From the NCBI RefSeq assembly GCF_000745015.1, contig NZ_JQNA01000002.1, forward strand, positions 1,736,001 through 1,800,000: 64,000 bases of DNA. Reading direction: 5' to 3'. Numbering within the stretch: the first letter of the stretch is position 1; each line of letters opens with the position of its first letter. Shown here piece by piece: positions 38,129-46,777 of the stretch. The notes under the pieces are model-generated. The model had not been told where the DNA came from, ran no database searches, and was given only the letters and a program-made list of their open reading frames with translations. Source of the stretch: Burkholderia sp. 9120 (GTDB taxonomy: Bacteria > Pseudomonadota > Gammaproteobacteria > Burkholderiales > Burkholderiaceae). A program made the translations under genes and the position numbers.

Positions 38129-38279
38129 ACTCGAACTCCGCATCGTAAGGCCTTTCACTTGGCGGTCTTGTCCACCGTCCCCTGCTGTCCCGAACTCCCT
38201 CATCCCGACTTCAATGCTCGCGCATGCGCCCGGTCCCGGCCGGGTCTTATGCGCTCGTCTTTTTACAAAGGAGTTATTC

Positions 38280-39254
38280 ATGCATCTCGTACAAACCATG
38301 GCCTACGTCAACGAAACCCCGTGGCACGGTCTGGGCAATCAGCTTGCCCACAACCAGCCGCTCGAAGTCTGGGCGCAACAGGCCGGTATGAACTGGAAGA
38401 TTGAAGAATCTGAGGTTCGTTTCGTAGCTGGCAACGCTGGCCTCGGTTCCATCCATGCATTTCCGGAACAGAAGGTGCTGTATCGCTCGGACACCAGGGC
38501 ACCGCTGTCCGTCGTGTCAAGCCGCTATCAGGTCGTCCAGCCCGCAGAGATCCTGGAGTTCTATCGCGACCTGACCGAGGTCGGCGGCTTCGAGCTCGAA
38601 ACGGCTGGTGTCCTGAAGGAAGGTAAGAAGCTCTGGGCGCTCGCGCGCACCGGCCAGAGCGCCACACTCAAGGGACGTGACAAGGTGAACGGCTATCTGC
38701 TGCTCGCCACCGCATGCGACGGCACGCTCGCGACGACGGCGCAGTTCACCTCTGTTCGTGTCGTGTGCAACAACACCCTCGCCATCGCGTTGGGTGACAG
38801 CACCGGAGCGGTCAAGGTTCCGCATCGCAGCCAGTTCGATGCGCAGGCCGTGAAGCGTCAACTCGGCATCGCCATTTCGTCGTGGGACGGGTTCATGGTG
38901 CGGATGAAAGCGCTGTCGGAGCGCAAGGTCACAGCCGAATCTGCTGAAGCGTATTTTCGCCGCGTGCTGACCTATCAGACCGGTAGCGCATCGGGGGCTG
39001 CGGACAAACCGAACGCGACCACCAACGATAGCGCGATCCGTGCCGTGCACGACCTGTTCGCCGGTCGAGGCAAGGGGGCAACGCTCGCGTCTGCCTCTGG
39101 GACCGCGTGGGGGCTGCTCAATAGCGTAACCGAGTTTGTCGACCACCAGCGCCGTGCACGCAGCGAAGACCACCGGCGCGACGCGGCGTGGTTTGGCCAC
39201 GGAGCAACGCTCAAACAGAAGGCCTGGGACGAAGCACTGAAGCTTGTCGTCTGA
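38280..39254 (+). CDS. DUF932 family protein (YfjQ/plasmid-type)
   Basis: A 324-residue DUF932 protein. The N-terminus AYVNETPWHGLGNQL is the family signature, followed by LGSIHAFPEQKVLYRSDT, LSVVSSRYQVVQPAEIL and RVVCNNTLAIAL. DUF932 proteins are widespread on plasmids, ICEs and phages beside recombination genes; the molecular role is unknown. An AAAGGAG ribosome site lies 6 bases before 38280. It is followed by a terminator, then the YqaJ nuclease. Confidence 0.88.
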   Translation: MHLVQTMAYVNETPWHGLGNQLAHNQPLEVWAQQAGMNWKIEESEVRFVAGNAGLGSIHAFPEQKVLYRSDTRAPLSVVSSRYQVVQPAEILEFYRDLTEVGGFELETAGVLKEGKKLWALARTGQSATLKGRDKVNGYLLLATACDGTLATTAQFTSVRVVCNNTLAIALGDSTGAVKVPHRSQFDAQAVKRQLGIAISSWDGFMVRMKALSERKVTAESAEAYFRRVLTYQTGSASGAADKPNATTNDSAIRAVHDLFAGRGKGATLASASGTAWGLLNSVTEFVDHQRRARSEDHRRDAAWFGHGATLKQKAWDEALKLVV

Positions 39255-39310
39255 ATCATTGCCATTGGTTTCATCGTTACTCGCCGTCCATCATCTGTTT
39301 CCGTCATAAG

Positions 39311-39341
39311 GCGCCCGGTTGAGCTTCGGCTCACCGGGCGC
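39311..39341 (+). terminator. Rho-independent terminator after the DUF932 gene
   Basis: Arms GCGCCCGGTTGAGC (39311-39324) and GCTCACCGGGCGC (39329-39341) pair with one bulged T around a TTCG tetraloop, followed by TTTTATTT. Confidence 0.9.
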
Positions 39342-39369
39342 TTTTTATTTATCCGTCTGGGAGAAGGCC

Positions 39370-40371
39370 ATGTCGCAACTCATCCAGGAAGAGAAACCCT
39401 TCAGAAAAGGCTCTGCATTACGCCTGGTCGAAACACGCAGCCTGAGCCGCACCGACTGGCTGGAGGTCCGCAGGACCGGCATCGGTGGGTCCGACGCAGC
39501 AGCAGCAGTGGGCCTCAATCCATACAAGAGTGCGCTCGAACTGTGGCTGGAAAAGACGGGGCGCGACGCGAATCTCGCCCAACCCGATCCACACGACACT
39601 ACGGAACCCGTCTACTGGGGAACGCTACTCGAACCCATCGTCGCCGCAGCCTATACGCAGCAGACCGGCAATCGCGTGCGTAAGGTCAACGCGGTCCTTC
39701 AGCATCCAACCATCCCCTTCATGCTGGCCAATCTCGACAGGGAGATTGTGGGTGTGCCGGGACTGCAGATTCTGGAATGCAAGACGGCGGGCGAGTTTGG
39801 CGCTCGGCTGTGGCGGGACGGCGTGCCGGAGTATGTGCAACTGCAGGTCCAGCACCAGCTGGCCGTGACCGGCAAGCGCGCCGCCGACGTCGCTGTGCTG
39901 CTATGTGGTCAGCAACTGGCGGTGCACCGTATAGAACGAGACGACGAACTCATCGCCCGGCTCATCCCCCTCGAAGCGGCGTTCTGGCAGTACGTCACAA
40001 CCGACACGCCCCCGCCCGCAGATGGTTCCGAGTCCGCCGATCGCGCCTTGCGCTGCCTGTACCCCGGACATGCCGGTGTAACGGTCGACTTCACGGACGA
40101 CCGGCGGATGTGTTCGACGTTCGCTGATCTCGTCGCAGTACGCGCGGAGATTGAAGCGCGCGAGCAGCAGGAAGCCAGACTCAAACAAACCATCCAGCAG
40201 GCAATGGGCGATGCGTCCCGAGCGCTGTTCGAAACCGGCGAGGTCTCGTTCAAACGCAGTAAGGACTCGGATGGCACTGATCTTAAGCGGCTACTCGCCG
40301 ATCACCCCGCCTTGCAACAACAGTACGCCATCACGAAACCGGGTTCGCGCCGCTTCCTGGTTTCCGTCTGA
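39370..40371 (+). CDS. YqaJ-type viral recombinase (RecB-like nuclease)
   Basis: A 333-residue PD-(D/E)XK nuclease of the YqaJ/lambda exonuclease family. The N-terminal motif RTGIGGSDAAAAVGLNPYKS is diagnostic. The active site is visible as WGTLLEPIVAAAY (Glu), LANLDREIVG (Asp) and LECKTAG (ExK), followed by VQLQVQHQLAVTG. Such enzymes resect DNA ends for single-strand annealing recombination in phages and ICEs. The C-terminal part (about 240-300) is helical. A GGGAGA ribosome site precedes 39370. Confidence 0.9.
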   Translation: MSQLIQEEKPFRKGSALRLVETRSLSRTDWLEVRRTGIGGSDAAAAVGLNPYKSALELWLEKTGRDANLAQPDPHDTTEPVYWGTLLEPIVAAAYTQQTGNRVRKVNAVLQHPTIPFMLANLDREIVGVPGLQILECKTAGEFGARLWRDGVPEYVQLQVQHQLAVTGKRAADVAVLLCGQQLAVHRIERDDELIARLIPLEAAFWQYVTTDTPPPADGSESADRALRCLYPGHAGVTVDFTDDRRMCSTFADLVAVRAEIEAREQQEARLKQTIQQAMGDASRALFETGEVSFKRSKDSDGTDLKRLLADHPALQQQYAITKPGSRRFLVSV

Positions 40372-40415
40372 ATCATCGTCCCGCCTGAACCAACGTTTAT
40401 CTTAGGAGAATCACC

Positions 40416-41372
40416 ATGCTCAAGGGTCTGGCGATCACGCCTCCCGTTGTCGGCCGCATTACGATTGGCCGCGTCGTCGAAAAGAACGGCAAACGTCTGC
40501 CGGAGAAGGACGACCAGTTCACCATCACCAGCCAGATGCAACACGCGAGCGGCTGGCTTTTGCACCCGCTCAACGAATCGCTTCGCAAAGCTACGACGGG
40601 CAAGCTGCGCTCGATTCCCGTCCAGATGCTGTTCAACGATCCGGACCTGAATCTGCGCGCCGAATACAGCCTGTTCGACCGCAAAACGGGCCGTCCCCTG
40701 TGCGTCGGCAATGGCGAGACGTGCAAACGCGTGACCGATACCGGCATCACCACGATGGACTGTCCGACGCCAGACGGTTGCGCCTTCGGTGAGGCAGGTG
40801 GATGCAAGCCTTATGGTCGGCTCAATGTCGCGATCGGCGACGAAGACGAACTCGGCTCGTTCATCTTCCGCACCACCTCGTATAACTCGATCCGCACGCT
40901 CTCGGCGCGGCTGCAGTATTTCAACGCGGTGTCGGGCGGACTGCTCGCCTGCCTGCCGCTGGAGCTGAAGCTTCGTGGCAAGTCGACCACACAGAGCTAC
41001 CGCTCGGCAATCTACTACGTCGATCTGGGCGTACGCGCGGGGAGCTCTCTTCAGGATGCCATCGGACAGGCACGTGAGCTCAATGCCAGCCGGCGGGCGG
41101 CCGGTTTTGCCCAGGCGGCACTCGACGCCGCAGCCCGCGCGGGCTTCGCCAATGGCGCATTCGAGGACAGCGTCGAGGAAAGTGCCGCCGTGGCGGAGGA
41201 ATTCTATCCAGCTACTGAATCGGGCGACGAGGCCAGTGCTGGCAGGCACCGTGCGAAGAGCGCGGAGGCGGTCGCAGACAATGCGCCGGATACGCCCGGG
41301 AATCAGGGTGCCCCGACGCTACGTGACAAGCTCGACCGGCGCGCGGTCCTGCTGGGGGGAACAGCGGCATGA
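40416..41372 (+). CDS. Cys-rich metal-binding protein of the ICE recombination module
   Basis: A 318-residue protein. A cysteine cluster lies at about residues 96-130 (CVGNGETC, DCPTPDGC and GGCKPYGR), suggesting zinc binding. A conserved segment SFIFRTTSYNSIRTLSARL follows. From memory this matches proteins labelled hydrolase or metal-binding protein on plasmids and ICEs, and resembles Gp3-like recombination directionality factors. The C-terminal 80 residues are disordered and charged. Position next to the YqaJ nuclease supports a recombination role, possibly ssDNA binding. The stop overlaps the next start (ATGA). Confidence 0.75.
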   Translation: MLKGLAITPPVVGRITIGRVVEKNGKRLPEKDDQFTITSQMQHASGWLLHPLNESLRKATTGKLRSIPVQMLFNDPDLNLRAEYSLFDRKTGRPLCVGNGETCKRVTDTGITTMDCPTPDGCAFGEAGGCKPYGRLNVAIGDEDELGSFIFRTTSYNSIRTLSARLQYFNAVSGGLLACLPLELKLRGKSTTQSYRSAIYYVDLGVRAGSSLQDAIGQARELNASRRAAGFAQAALDAAARAGFANGAFEDSVEESAAVAEEFYPATESGDEASAGRHRAKSAEAVADNAPDTPGNQGAPTLRDKLDRRAVLLGGTAA

Positions 41373-42346
41373 CCAGCGCGCCGGGTAGTCCGGTCGGCCG
41401 CCCAAGTCACGATCCGTCGCGGTTGACGTTCGCGCTGGCAGCCGCAGCAACCGCCACGGCGATCTGCATGTCCGTGCTGGCCGGGTGGCAGCGCGGCGGA
41501 GAATTGCCGGAGCGGTTAGTGTGGGTGGCGATCGGTGTGGTGCTGGTCGTCTGCGCACACCTGCTTCCAGCATTGTGTCGCTCCTCGCCCTGGTCGGTAC
41601 GCGGCGTCGGCAATCTGCTCTGGATTGCGTGCATGGCGACCGCCTGCTTCGGTCACGCGACGTTCTTCGTGCTCGCGCAGCAGCACTCGGGAGAGCATCG
41701 CGCCTCGTCCTTCGTCGCGCCGAACGCCGATACCGTTCCGGCCGGTCGCAGTCTGACGGCGATCATGACCGAGCGGGCCAGCGTCACCCGGCAACTGGCG
41801 ATTGCCGATGCGCGACGCTGCACACGGGAGTGTGCGGCGCTGAAGGTTCGGCAGATCGCGCTGGCCGCAACACTCGATGCGCTGAACGCCGAAGCCGACG
41901 ATGTCCGGAGACAAGAGGCGGTGGATGACCGGGGGGCGCAGCGGCGTGACGCACTGATGGTCGATCCGGTCACGGGACGACTGGCGGTATTACTCGGCAC
42001 GACCGTGAGTCGCGTTGATCTGCTTTCGGGACTCACGTTTGCTGCCGTGCTCGAAGGCGTCGCCTGCCTGCTCTGGAGCGTCGCACTCGAGCCACGGCAA
42101 ACGACGGTCACCACGCCCTCCGTTATCGCCCCGGTCGCGTCGGGTCACGAACCCATCACGCCCAGTCACGGGACCGTCAACGCGCCGGTCTCGCCAGCAG
42201 ACACCGAAGTCATGAGACTGGCCCGCGATGTTGCTACCGGGAGCGTTCGCGCAACCGTATCCGACATCCGGCGCCACCTCGGCTGCTCGCAGGCCAAAGC
42301 CACCGCGTTACGTCGGCAGCTCGCGGAACACACCGCTACGTCCTGA
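41369..42346 (+). CDS. Hypothetical membrane protein of the ICE module
   Basis: A 325-residue protein coupled to the previous gene by an ATGA overlap. It has predicted transmembrane helices at about residues 21-40, 49-70 and 80-105, a coiled or helical cytoplasmic/periplasmic stretch (130-190), a fourth helix (about 215-240) and a C-terminal soluble domain that looks like a small winged or DNA-binding helix bundle (VRATVSDIRRHLGCSQAKATALRRQL). The family is not recognised. Confidence 0.65.
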   Translation: MTSAPGSPVGRPSHDPSRLTFALAAAATATAICMSVLAGWQRGGELPERLVWVAIGVVLVVCAHLLPALCRSSPWSVRGVGNLLWIACMATACFGHATFFVLAQQHSGEHRASSFVAPNADTVPAGRSLTAIMTERASVTRQLAIADARRCTRECAALKVRQIALAATLDALNAEADDVRRQEAVDDRGAQRRDALMVDPVTGRLAVLLGTTVSRVDLLSGLTFAAVLEGVACLLWSVALEPRQTTVTTPSVIAPVASGHEPITPSHGTVNAPVSPADTEVMRLARDVATGSVRATVSDIRRHLGCSQAKATALRRQLAEHTATS

Positions 42347-42435
42347 CCCGGACAACCGTCCAGATTCCCTCAATACCCTTGCATCCGATTTTCTTCGGAG
42401 GCAGGCATTCGTCCATTGCCTGGAGAAACACACTC

Positions 42436-42750
42436 ATGCATCAGTTATCTGCAAGCGCCTTGAGACCCGCCCTATTCAGGGCGCGCCTGATATTGGGACG
42501 TCTATTAGCCAGCCCGGCCGCGCTGGAGGCCCTACGCGACGCGAACGTGTCGGTCAGCGATCTGCTCACCCGGCACCTGAACGGTGACTGGGGCGATCTC
42601 ACCGAAGACGACCGCAGGCAGAACGATCTCGCTCTCGAAACCGGGTTGCGTGTCCTGTCGTCCTACGCGCTCCCGGGAAACGTAACGGTCTGGATCATCA
42701 CCGAATGGGACCGCTCGGTCACGACCGTGCTGCTGCCGGACGATTACTGA
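42436..42750 (+). CDS. Small DWGDL-motif protein, first tandem copy
   Basis: A 104-residue protein with the core LTRHLNGDWGDLTEDDRRQND and the C-terminal VWIITEWDRSVTTVLLPDDY. The family is common on plasmids and islands and is sometimes mislabelled as a type I restriction subunit; the function is unknown. The next gene is a paralog with the same core. The start at 42436 is preferred to 42379 because the family begins soon after it. Confidence 0.7.
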   Translation: MHQLSASALRPALFRARLILGRLLASPAALEALRDANVSVSDLLTRHLNGDWGDLTEDDRRQNDLALETGLRVLSSYALPGNVTVWIITEWDRSVTTVLLPDDY

Positions 42751-42866
42751 CCGACAGCTCCCCGCTATCCGCCCGCCTTTATCAGTTGTCGTCTTGTTCT
42801 GCACTCATCCAACATTCGCCACCATGCGCTTTCGTGGCGGCAGAGGTCAACCAAACAGGGAGTACC

Positions 42867-43163
42867 ATGCAATCCACCAATATCCATGGCAACGCACGCT
42901 TCAACGCGGGCCGGCCAACCGTCACTGCCGCAGCCGTGGCGGCGCTCGAACTGGCGAAGGTTCCTGACATCCTTCTGCTTGCACGCCATATTCACGGCGA
43001 CTGGGGCGACCTGAACGAACGAGACTGCCTCCAAAACGAGCTTGCCGTGTTACTCGACCTACGCATCCAGTCACGTTACCTGCTGCTGACCGGCTCGGTC
43101 ATCTGGGTCTTGACCGAAAGTGATCGTTCAGCAACGACCATACTGCTCCAGGACGACTACTAA
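42867..43163 (+). CDS. Small DWGDL-motif protein, second tandem copy
   Basis: A 98-residue paralog of the preceding gene: LARHIHGDWGDLNERDCLQNE in the core and VIWVLTESDRSATTILLQDDY at the end. The start at 42867 follows a weak GGGAG site. The two copies have diverged substantially, which indicates an old duplication. It ends the plasmid-like module. The following 294 bp up to 43457 hold no recognisable gene. Confidence 0.7.
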   Translation: MQSTNIHGNARFNAGRPTVTAAAVAALELAKVPDILLLARHIHGDWGDLNERDCLQNELAVLLDLRIQSRYLLLTGSVIWVLTESDRSATTILLQDDY

Positions 43164-43457
43164 AAGTCCGTATTCGAAGCCTGGACCATCGATACAGCAA
43201 GTGCTGTTCAGCCTGGCGCGCTCGAGGGAGAGCCACATTCTGAATTGATTGTGGCTCTCAGCATTGCAAATGCGGTGAACCTATCCCACGGGGTGCCTGC
43301 CGGTGTCGACGACTGTCCCAGTCCGACCATTCCAGCCCATCGACACGGCACGATTGCTACGTCAGCTTTCGAAGTGAAGCAGCCACTCAAGTAGGCGCCT
43401 CGGCCGAGGCGGTCGATCGCAGATCGGTGCTTCGAAATTGCTGCTCTGTTTGGGCAG

Positions 43458-44456
43458 TCACACCACGATCCGGCCATGAAAAGCCTTCTGATAGCGTCGC
43501 CCGATCTGTTTTTTGTAGGGGTGAATGGCTTCCTCCGTATCGCCGATGATGTGCATCATCGCTTGGGCCGCCTGTTTCGAATTGAGTTCGACGACGGTAG
43601 TCTCGTCAACCCGATTTTTGCCCTGTGTGAACCGGTCGGAATCACAGATGATGTAAGCGATCGTCGGCGAAATCGGATAATAGAAGTCGGCATGCTCAGG
43701 TGCGGAGAATTCCGTTTCCGACACACACGAATGAACGTTGACGACGGGATGGTCGGACGTGATGAAAGGCACTGAGGTGTCATTTATCAGCAATGCATGC
43801 CTCGCCTTGTTGCGATCCGCGTACAGGCTCCATCCGAGGTTCATCCCGTACATGTAGCTCAAAAACCACCATGAGTGTGCCGTGGCGTCAGCGACTTCAA
43901 TCTCAAGGGCATTGCGCCGATTTAGAATTTTGAGTACGTTATCGCGGAAAGCCTTGGTACGGCAGAATTGTTGACCGATAAACATCATAAACTGAACCAT
44001 GTGCTGATTATCATGCAGCAAATCGAGCTTTTCATCAGCGAGTGCGGCCAACATTGGTAGCGCCGTCTTTTCGTGACCGGAGTGGAGATTTTCAATCAGG
44101 TTGCACTTCGCAGCGTTAAGATGAAGTTCGACTTCCTGATTCTGAGTCGCGAATTGACAGTAGACTTCTTCAGCTCGTTGGATTTTCAGGAAGTCGTGAA
44201 GATACGACATGTGTTGCTGGTGGAGAAGGCCCGGACTTTTTCGAGAATAACCTTCAATTACCTTGACATGATTGCTGGTAAGCGTGGACATCTTGTAGAA
44301 ATAGTCATCGACGACAATGCCCCGCACGCTGTCATGTGCAATTTTCCCCTTTCTAGTGGTATAGAAGACATCTTCCGTGCCACGCCCCCAACGGGTGAGA
44401 TAGCTCGCCCAGACGTAGTGATGCCGCTTCTTGATTTCAAGGTATTTGGGCAACAT
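43458..44456 (-). CDS. DUF4238 family protein
   Basis: A 332-residue DUF4238 protein. The N-terminus KKRHHYVWASYLTRW matches the family signature HHYVPxxYLRxF. Later segments are FMMFIGQQFCRTKAFRDN and INDTSVPFITSDHPVVN, which is a conserved feature of the family. The molecular function is unknown; DUF4238 genes are scattered in accessory regions and some are associated with defence. It is AT-richer than neighbouring genes and divergent from the next gene. Confidence 0.85.
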   Translation of the reverse strand: MLPKYLEIKKRHHYVWASYLTRWGRGTEDVFYTTRKGKIAHDSVRGIVVDDYFYKMSTLTSNHVKVIEGYSRKSPGLLHQQHMSYLHDFLKIQRAEEVYCQFATQNQEVELHLNAAKCNLIENLHSGHEKTALPMLAALADEKLDLLHDNQHMVQFMMFIGQQFCRTKAFRDNVLKILNRRNALEIEVADATAHSWWFLSYMYGMNLGWSLYADRNKARHALLINDTSVPFITSDHPVVNVHSCVSETEFSAPEHADFYYPISPTIAYIICDSDRFTQGKNRVDETTVVELNSKQAAQAMMHIIGDTEEAIHPYKKQIGRRYQKAFHGRIVV

Positions 44457-44583
44457 GATCGTCGATTCCGTGGTGTGTTAGGTAGTGTCGTAGCTGGTCA
44501 CGATGAGAGTCGAACGAGCATTTTTTACCAGTTTACTACCACGTGTCGAATCTCAGGACAGTCCTTTCATATTGGAGCAACAC

Positions 44584-44964
44584 ATGGACTTGCGAGAGTT
44601 TGTCAAGGCGTCACTTGTTGAGGTGATCGCCGGAATTCGTGATGCTCAAGACACAGAGTTCGGCGCGTATGTCGTTCCACGGTCTGACGGTGGGCACAAA
44701 TACGCGCCCAACGATCGGTTTTCAGAGAGCGCCCGACTTAAATCGACGATTGTTGATTTTGACATTGCGTTGACCGTAGAGGATTCCAGCAGCGTCGGGG
44801 CTGGTGGTGGCATTAAGGTGTGGGGCGCCGGTGCAAACGTCAAAGGCGACAAAGCGTCGAGAGACGCGGCGGTGAGCCGCATTCAGTTCGCGATTCCTTT
44901 GCTCTTACCGGAAAGCGAAAAGGAGTGGTACGTGGAACGGAAAAAAGAAACTGGTGCAGGCTAA
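44584..44964 (+). CDS. Trypco2-like small protein
   Basis: A 126-residue protein. The layout of an N-terminal helix (DLREFVKASLVEVIAGIRDAQ), a central strand VDFDIALTVED, a glycine-rich loop and a C-terminal SRIQFAIPLLLP recalls, from memory, the family of small proteins with the pattern FDVAVT-GG-SRIKFxVP, related to the Trypco2 (trypsin-co-occurring) domain of NTP-dependent conflict systems. No adjacent trypsin-like or NTPase gene is seen. The GGAG upstream of 44584 supports this start. Confidence 0.5.
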   Translation: MDLREFVKASLVEVIAGIRDAQDTEFGAYVVPRSDGGHKYAPNDRFSESARLKSTIVDFDIALTVEDSSSVGAGGGIKVWGAGANVKGDKASRDAAVSRIQFAIPLLLPESEKEWYVERKKETGAG

Positions 44965-45159
44965 CGCTGTTGCGCTTACTCAAGAGGACAGCATCGCGGG
45001 AAGGTCGAGGCCCGTTTTTTAGGAATGTGCCCCCCCCAAATTAGCCTGTTCCAGCAGCAGAATATCGATGGTCGTCAGCTCGGACTGTGCGAATATATGA
45101 ACATCGACAGTTGGACACGGACAGTCGGTAAAATTTAACTTTAATAAGAGCGAATGGCG

Positions 45160-46074
45160 ATGAGCGAATACTTGGACGATGGTGCGATGTTTTTACGTAG
45201 AGCCAGCACCCTTATTTCCTCGGATTTGCAGCGAGAGGATGGTCTTCAGGCAATGTTTAACGTTGCGTTGGGCATTGAGAGGATACTCAAAGAGACTCTC
45301 TGGAGAGTCAATCCGCTATACATATTGATGAACCCTGATTTCAAAAATTCGATGCCGGTTTTTTACGAGGGAAAAATAATCAAAAGCTCCACCGGGCAGA
45401 GCGATTTCCCCAAGGATCCTGATCACGATGTTTTGACTTATAGAAACTCCCTGGCTCGAGCAGTGACATGCTCACGAGTATCGCTTGATAACAAAGGACT
45501 GTTATATCAGATTTCTGAATATCGAGACATCATTGCACACAACACCCTCTCTCTGATTAATACGGAGAAACTGAACCCGCTTTTGCAGCGGGATTTCTAT
45601 CCATTGGCCCGCGCGTACGCGGCAGAGCTTGGAGTGAGTTCGGGGACCTTTTTAGGCGGTAATGAGGTGAGGCTCGCGGATCTTTCGTCGAAGTTGGAGG
45701 TGAATATCGATTCGGCATTGGAGCGCTTATTTCGAGCTCATTCGCTTCGCTGGAATCAATTAAAAGGGACTGCCGGTTTTGTCGAAGATAAGCAGTCGGT
45801 AACTCAAGAAATTTTGACTACGCCGTACAAAAAGCAGGTCGTTTGCCCTGCATGCCAAAACACAGCTGTCCTCTATGGCCAACCCGAGAAGGAACTCAAT
45901 GTTTTTGAGCGGCGTGAGGTAGTCGTTGGAGTAAACGTGATAAAACTGAAATGCCAATTTTGCAAGCTAGAGATCAAGGATTACAAATTTTTGGATCATT
46001 TGCGTTTTAGCGCAGCTTTCAACAACGCAGAAGTGACCTCAATGACCACCGATACAGAGATCGGTACCCCATAG
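45160..46074 (+). CDS. HEPN-like protein with C-terminal zinc ribbon
   Basis: A 304-residue protein with two parts. The helical N-terminal region contains ISEYRDIIAHNTL (RxxxxH, HEPN-like motif, about residue 122). The C-terminal region has CPACQNTAV and LKCQFCKLEI, two CxxC pairs forming a zinc ribbon. An earlier ATG two codons upstream (45154) is equally possible. Base composition is clearly lower in GC than the core. It may be a ribonuclease or RNA-binding protein of a conflict system; the family is not named. Confidence 0.6.
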   Translation: MSEYLDDGAMFLRRASTLISSDLQREDGLQAMFNVALGIERILKETLWRVNPLYILMNPDFKNSMPVFYEGKIIKSSTGQSDFPKDPDHDVLTYRNSLARAVTCSRVSLDNKGLLYQISEYRDIIAHNTLSLINTEKLNPLLQRDFYPLARAYAAELGVSSGTFLGGNEVRLADLSSKLEVNIDSALERLFRAHSLRWNQLKGTAGFVEDKQSVTQEILTTPYKKQVVCPACQNTAVLYGQPEKELNVFERREVVVGVNVIKLKCQFCKLEIKDYKFLDHLRFSAAFNNAEVTSMTTDTEIGTP

Positions 46075-46479
46075 GTTACTCTTAGCTGTTCCAGTGGCCA
46101 CACGCGAAGCTAATCCATCGACAGCCCAGTCTGCGTTCTAGGTGCAACGAAATAGAAAGTTGAGCGGCGACGAGTGCAACCGCAGCTTCGGCGAATGTAC
46201 GCTTTCGCCGAAGCTGGAATGAGACGTTCGCGGTTGCAGCGTGGCGAACGTTCGGATAGCAGCATTGCGCGAAAGGGCCGACGACCTGATCGAGGCCATC
46301 CGCATTCCATTGGCCGTTGTCCGGGCGAAAACGAACCTTTGAACGTCTGTGGAAAGATGTGAACGAATGACCGTAGATGGCCGGGTGCTGCCCGACGCGT
46401 CGGACGCAAGTCGACCCTGAACAGACCTTCGACCTTGCCTGAAGCGGTCGCTCCAATAACCTGTTGTTGGGAGGGGTGG
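46075..46479. other. Intergenic region with a 12-bp inverted repeat
   Basis: A 405 bp spacer with open frames but no convincing gene. It includes AGCTTCGGCGAA (46184-46195) and its perfect inverse TTCGCCGAAGCT (46204-46215), separated by 8 bases. The sequence has the feel of a dispersed intergenic repeat, but only one copy is present in this window. Confidence 0.45.
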
Positions 46480-46743
46480 CTATGCTGGGACGAAGTAAGG
46501 ATGCGCGCCGTCGGGGAACTGATCCCACTCGATTTCGTTGGTGTATTCCGCGCACTTCACAAACAACGAATCTGTGTCGTGTGCATTCAAAATCTCCAGC
46601 GCAGCTTCGGGCGTATGTTGCCCGGGGAAAGTATGCTCAATTACATGAGCCTCGTAATCTCCTTTCTCGACCACCACTCGGCTGTTGTTGCTCGGACGGA
46701 ATGCGGCCAACGGTAGTCCTCCACGCACATGAATTCTTGTCAT
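46480..46743 (-). CDS. Small hypothetical protein
   Basis: An 87-residue soluble protein: VVVEKGDYEAHVIEHTFP, then a helical stretch AALEILNAHDTDSLFVKC and an acidic end EIEWDQFPDGAHPYF. GGAGAA lies 5-6 bases before the ATG, supporting translation. It follows the Rap1a-like gene on the same strand by 34 bases, so they probably form an operon. No family is recognised. Confidence 0.55.
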   Translation of the reverse strand: MTRIHVRGGLPLAAFRPSNNSRVVVEKGDYEAHVIEHTFPGQHTPEAALEILNAHDTDSLFVKCAEYTNEIEWDQFPDGAHPYFVPA

Positions 46744-46777
46744 ATTGGTTCTCCATTTCCAGTCTCAATTGTGCGCG

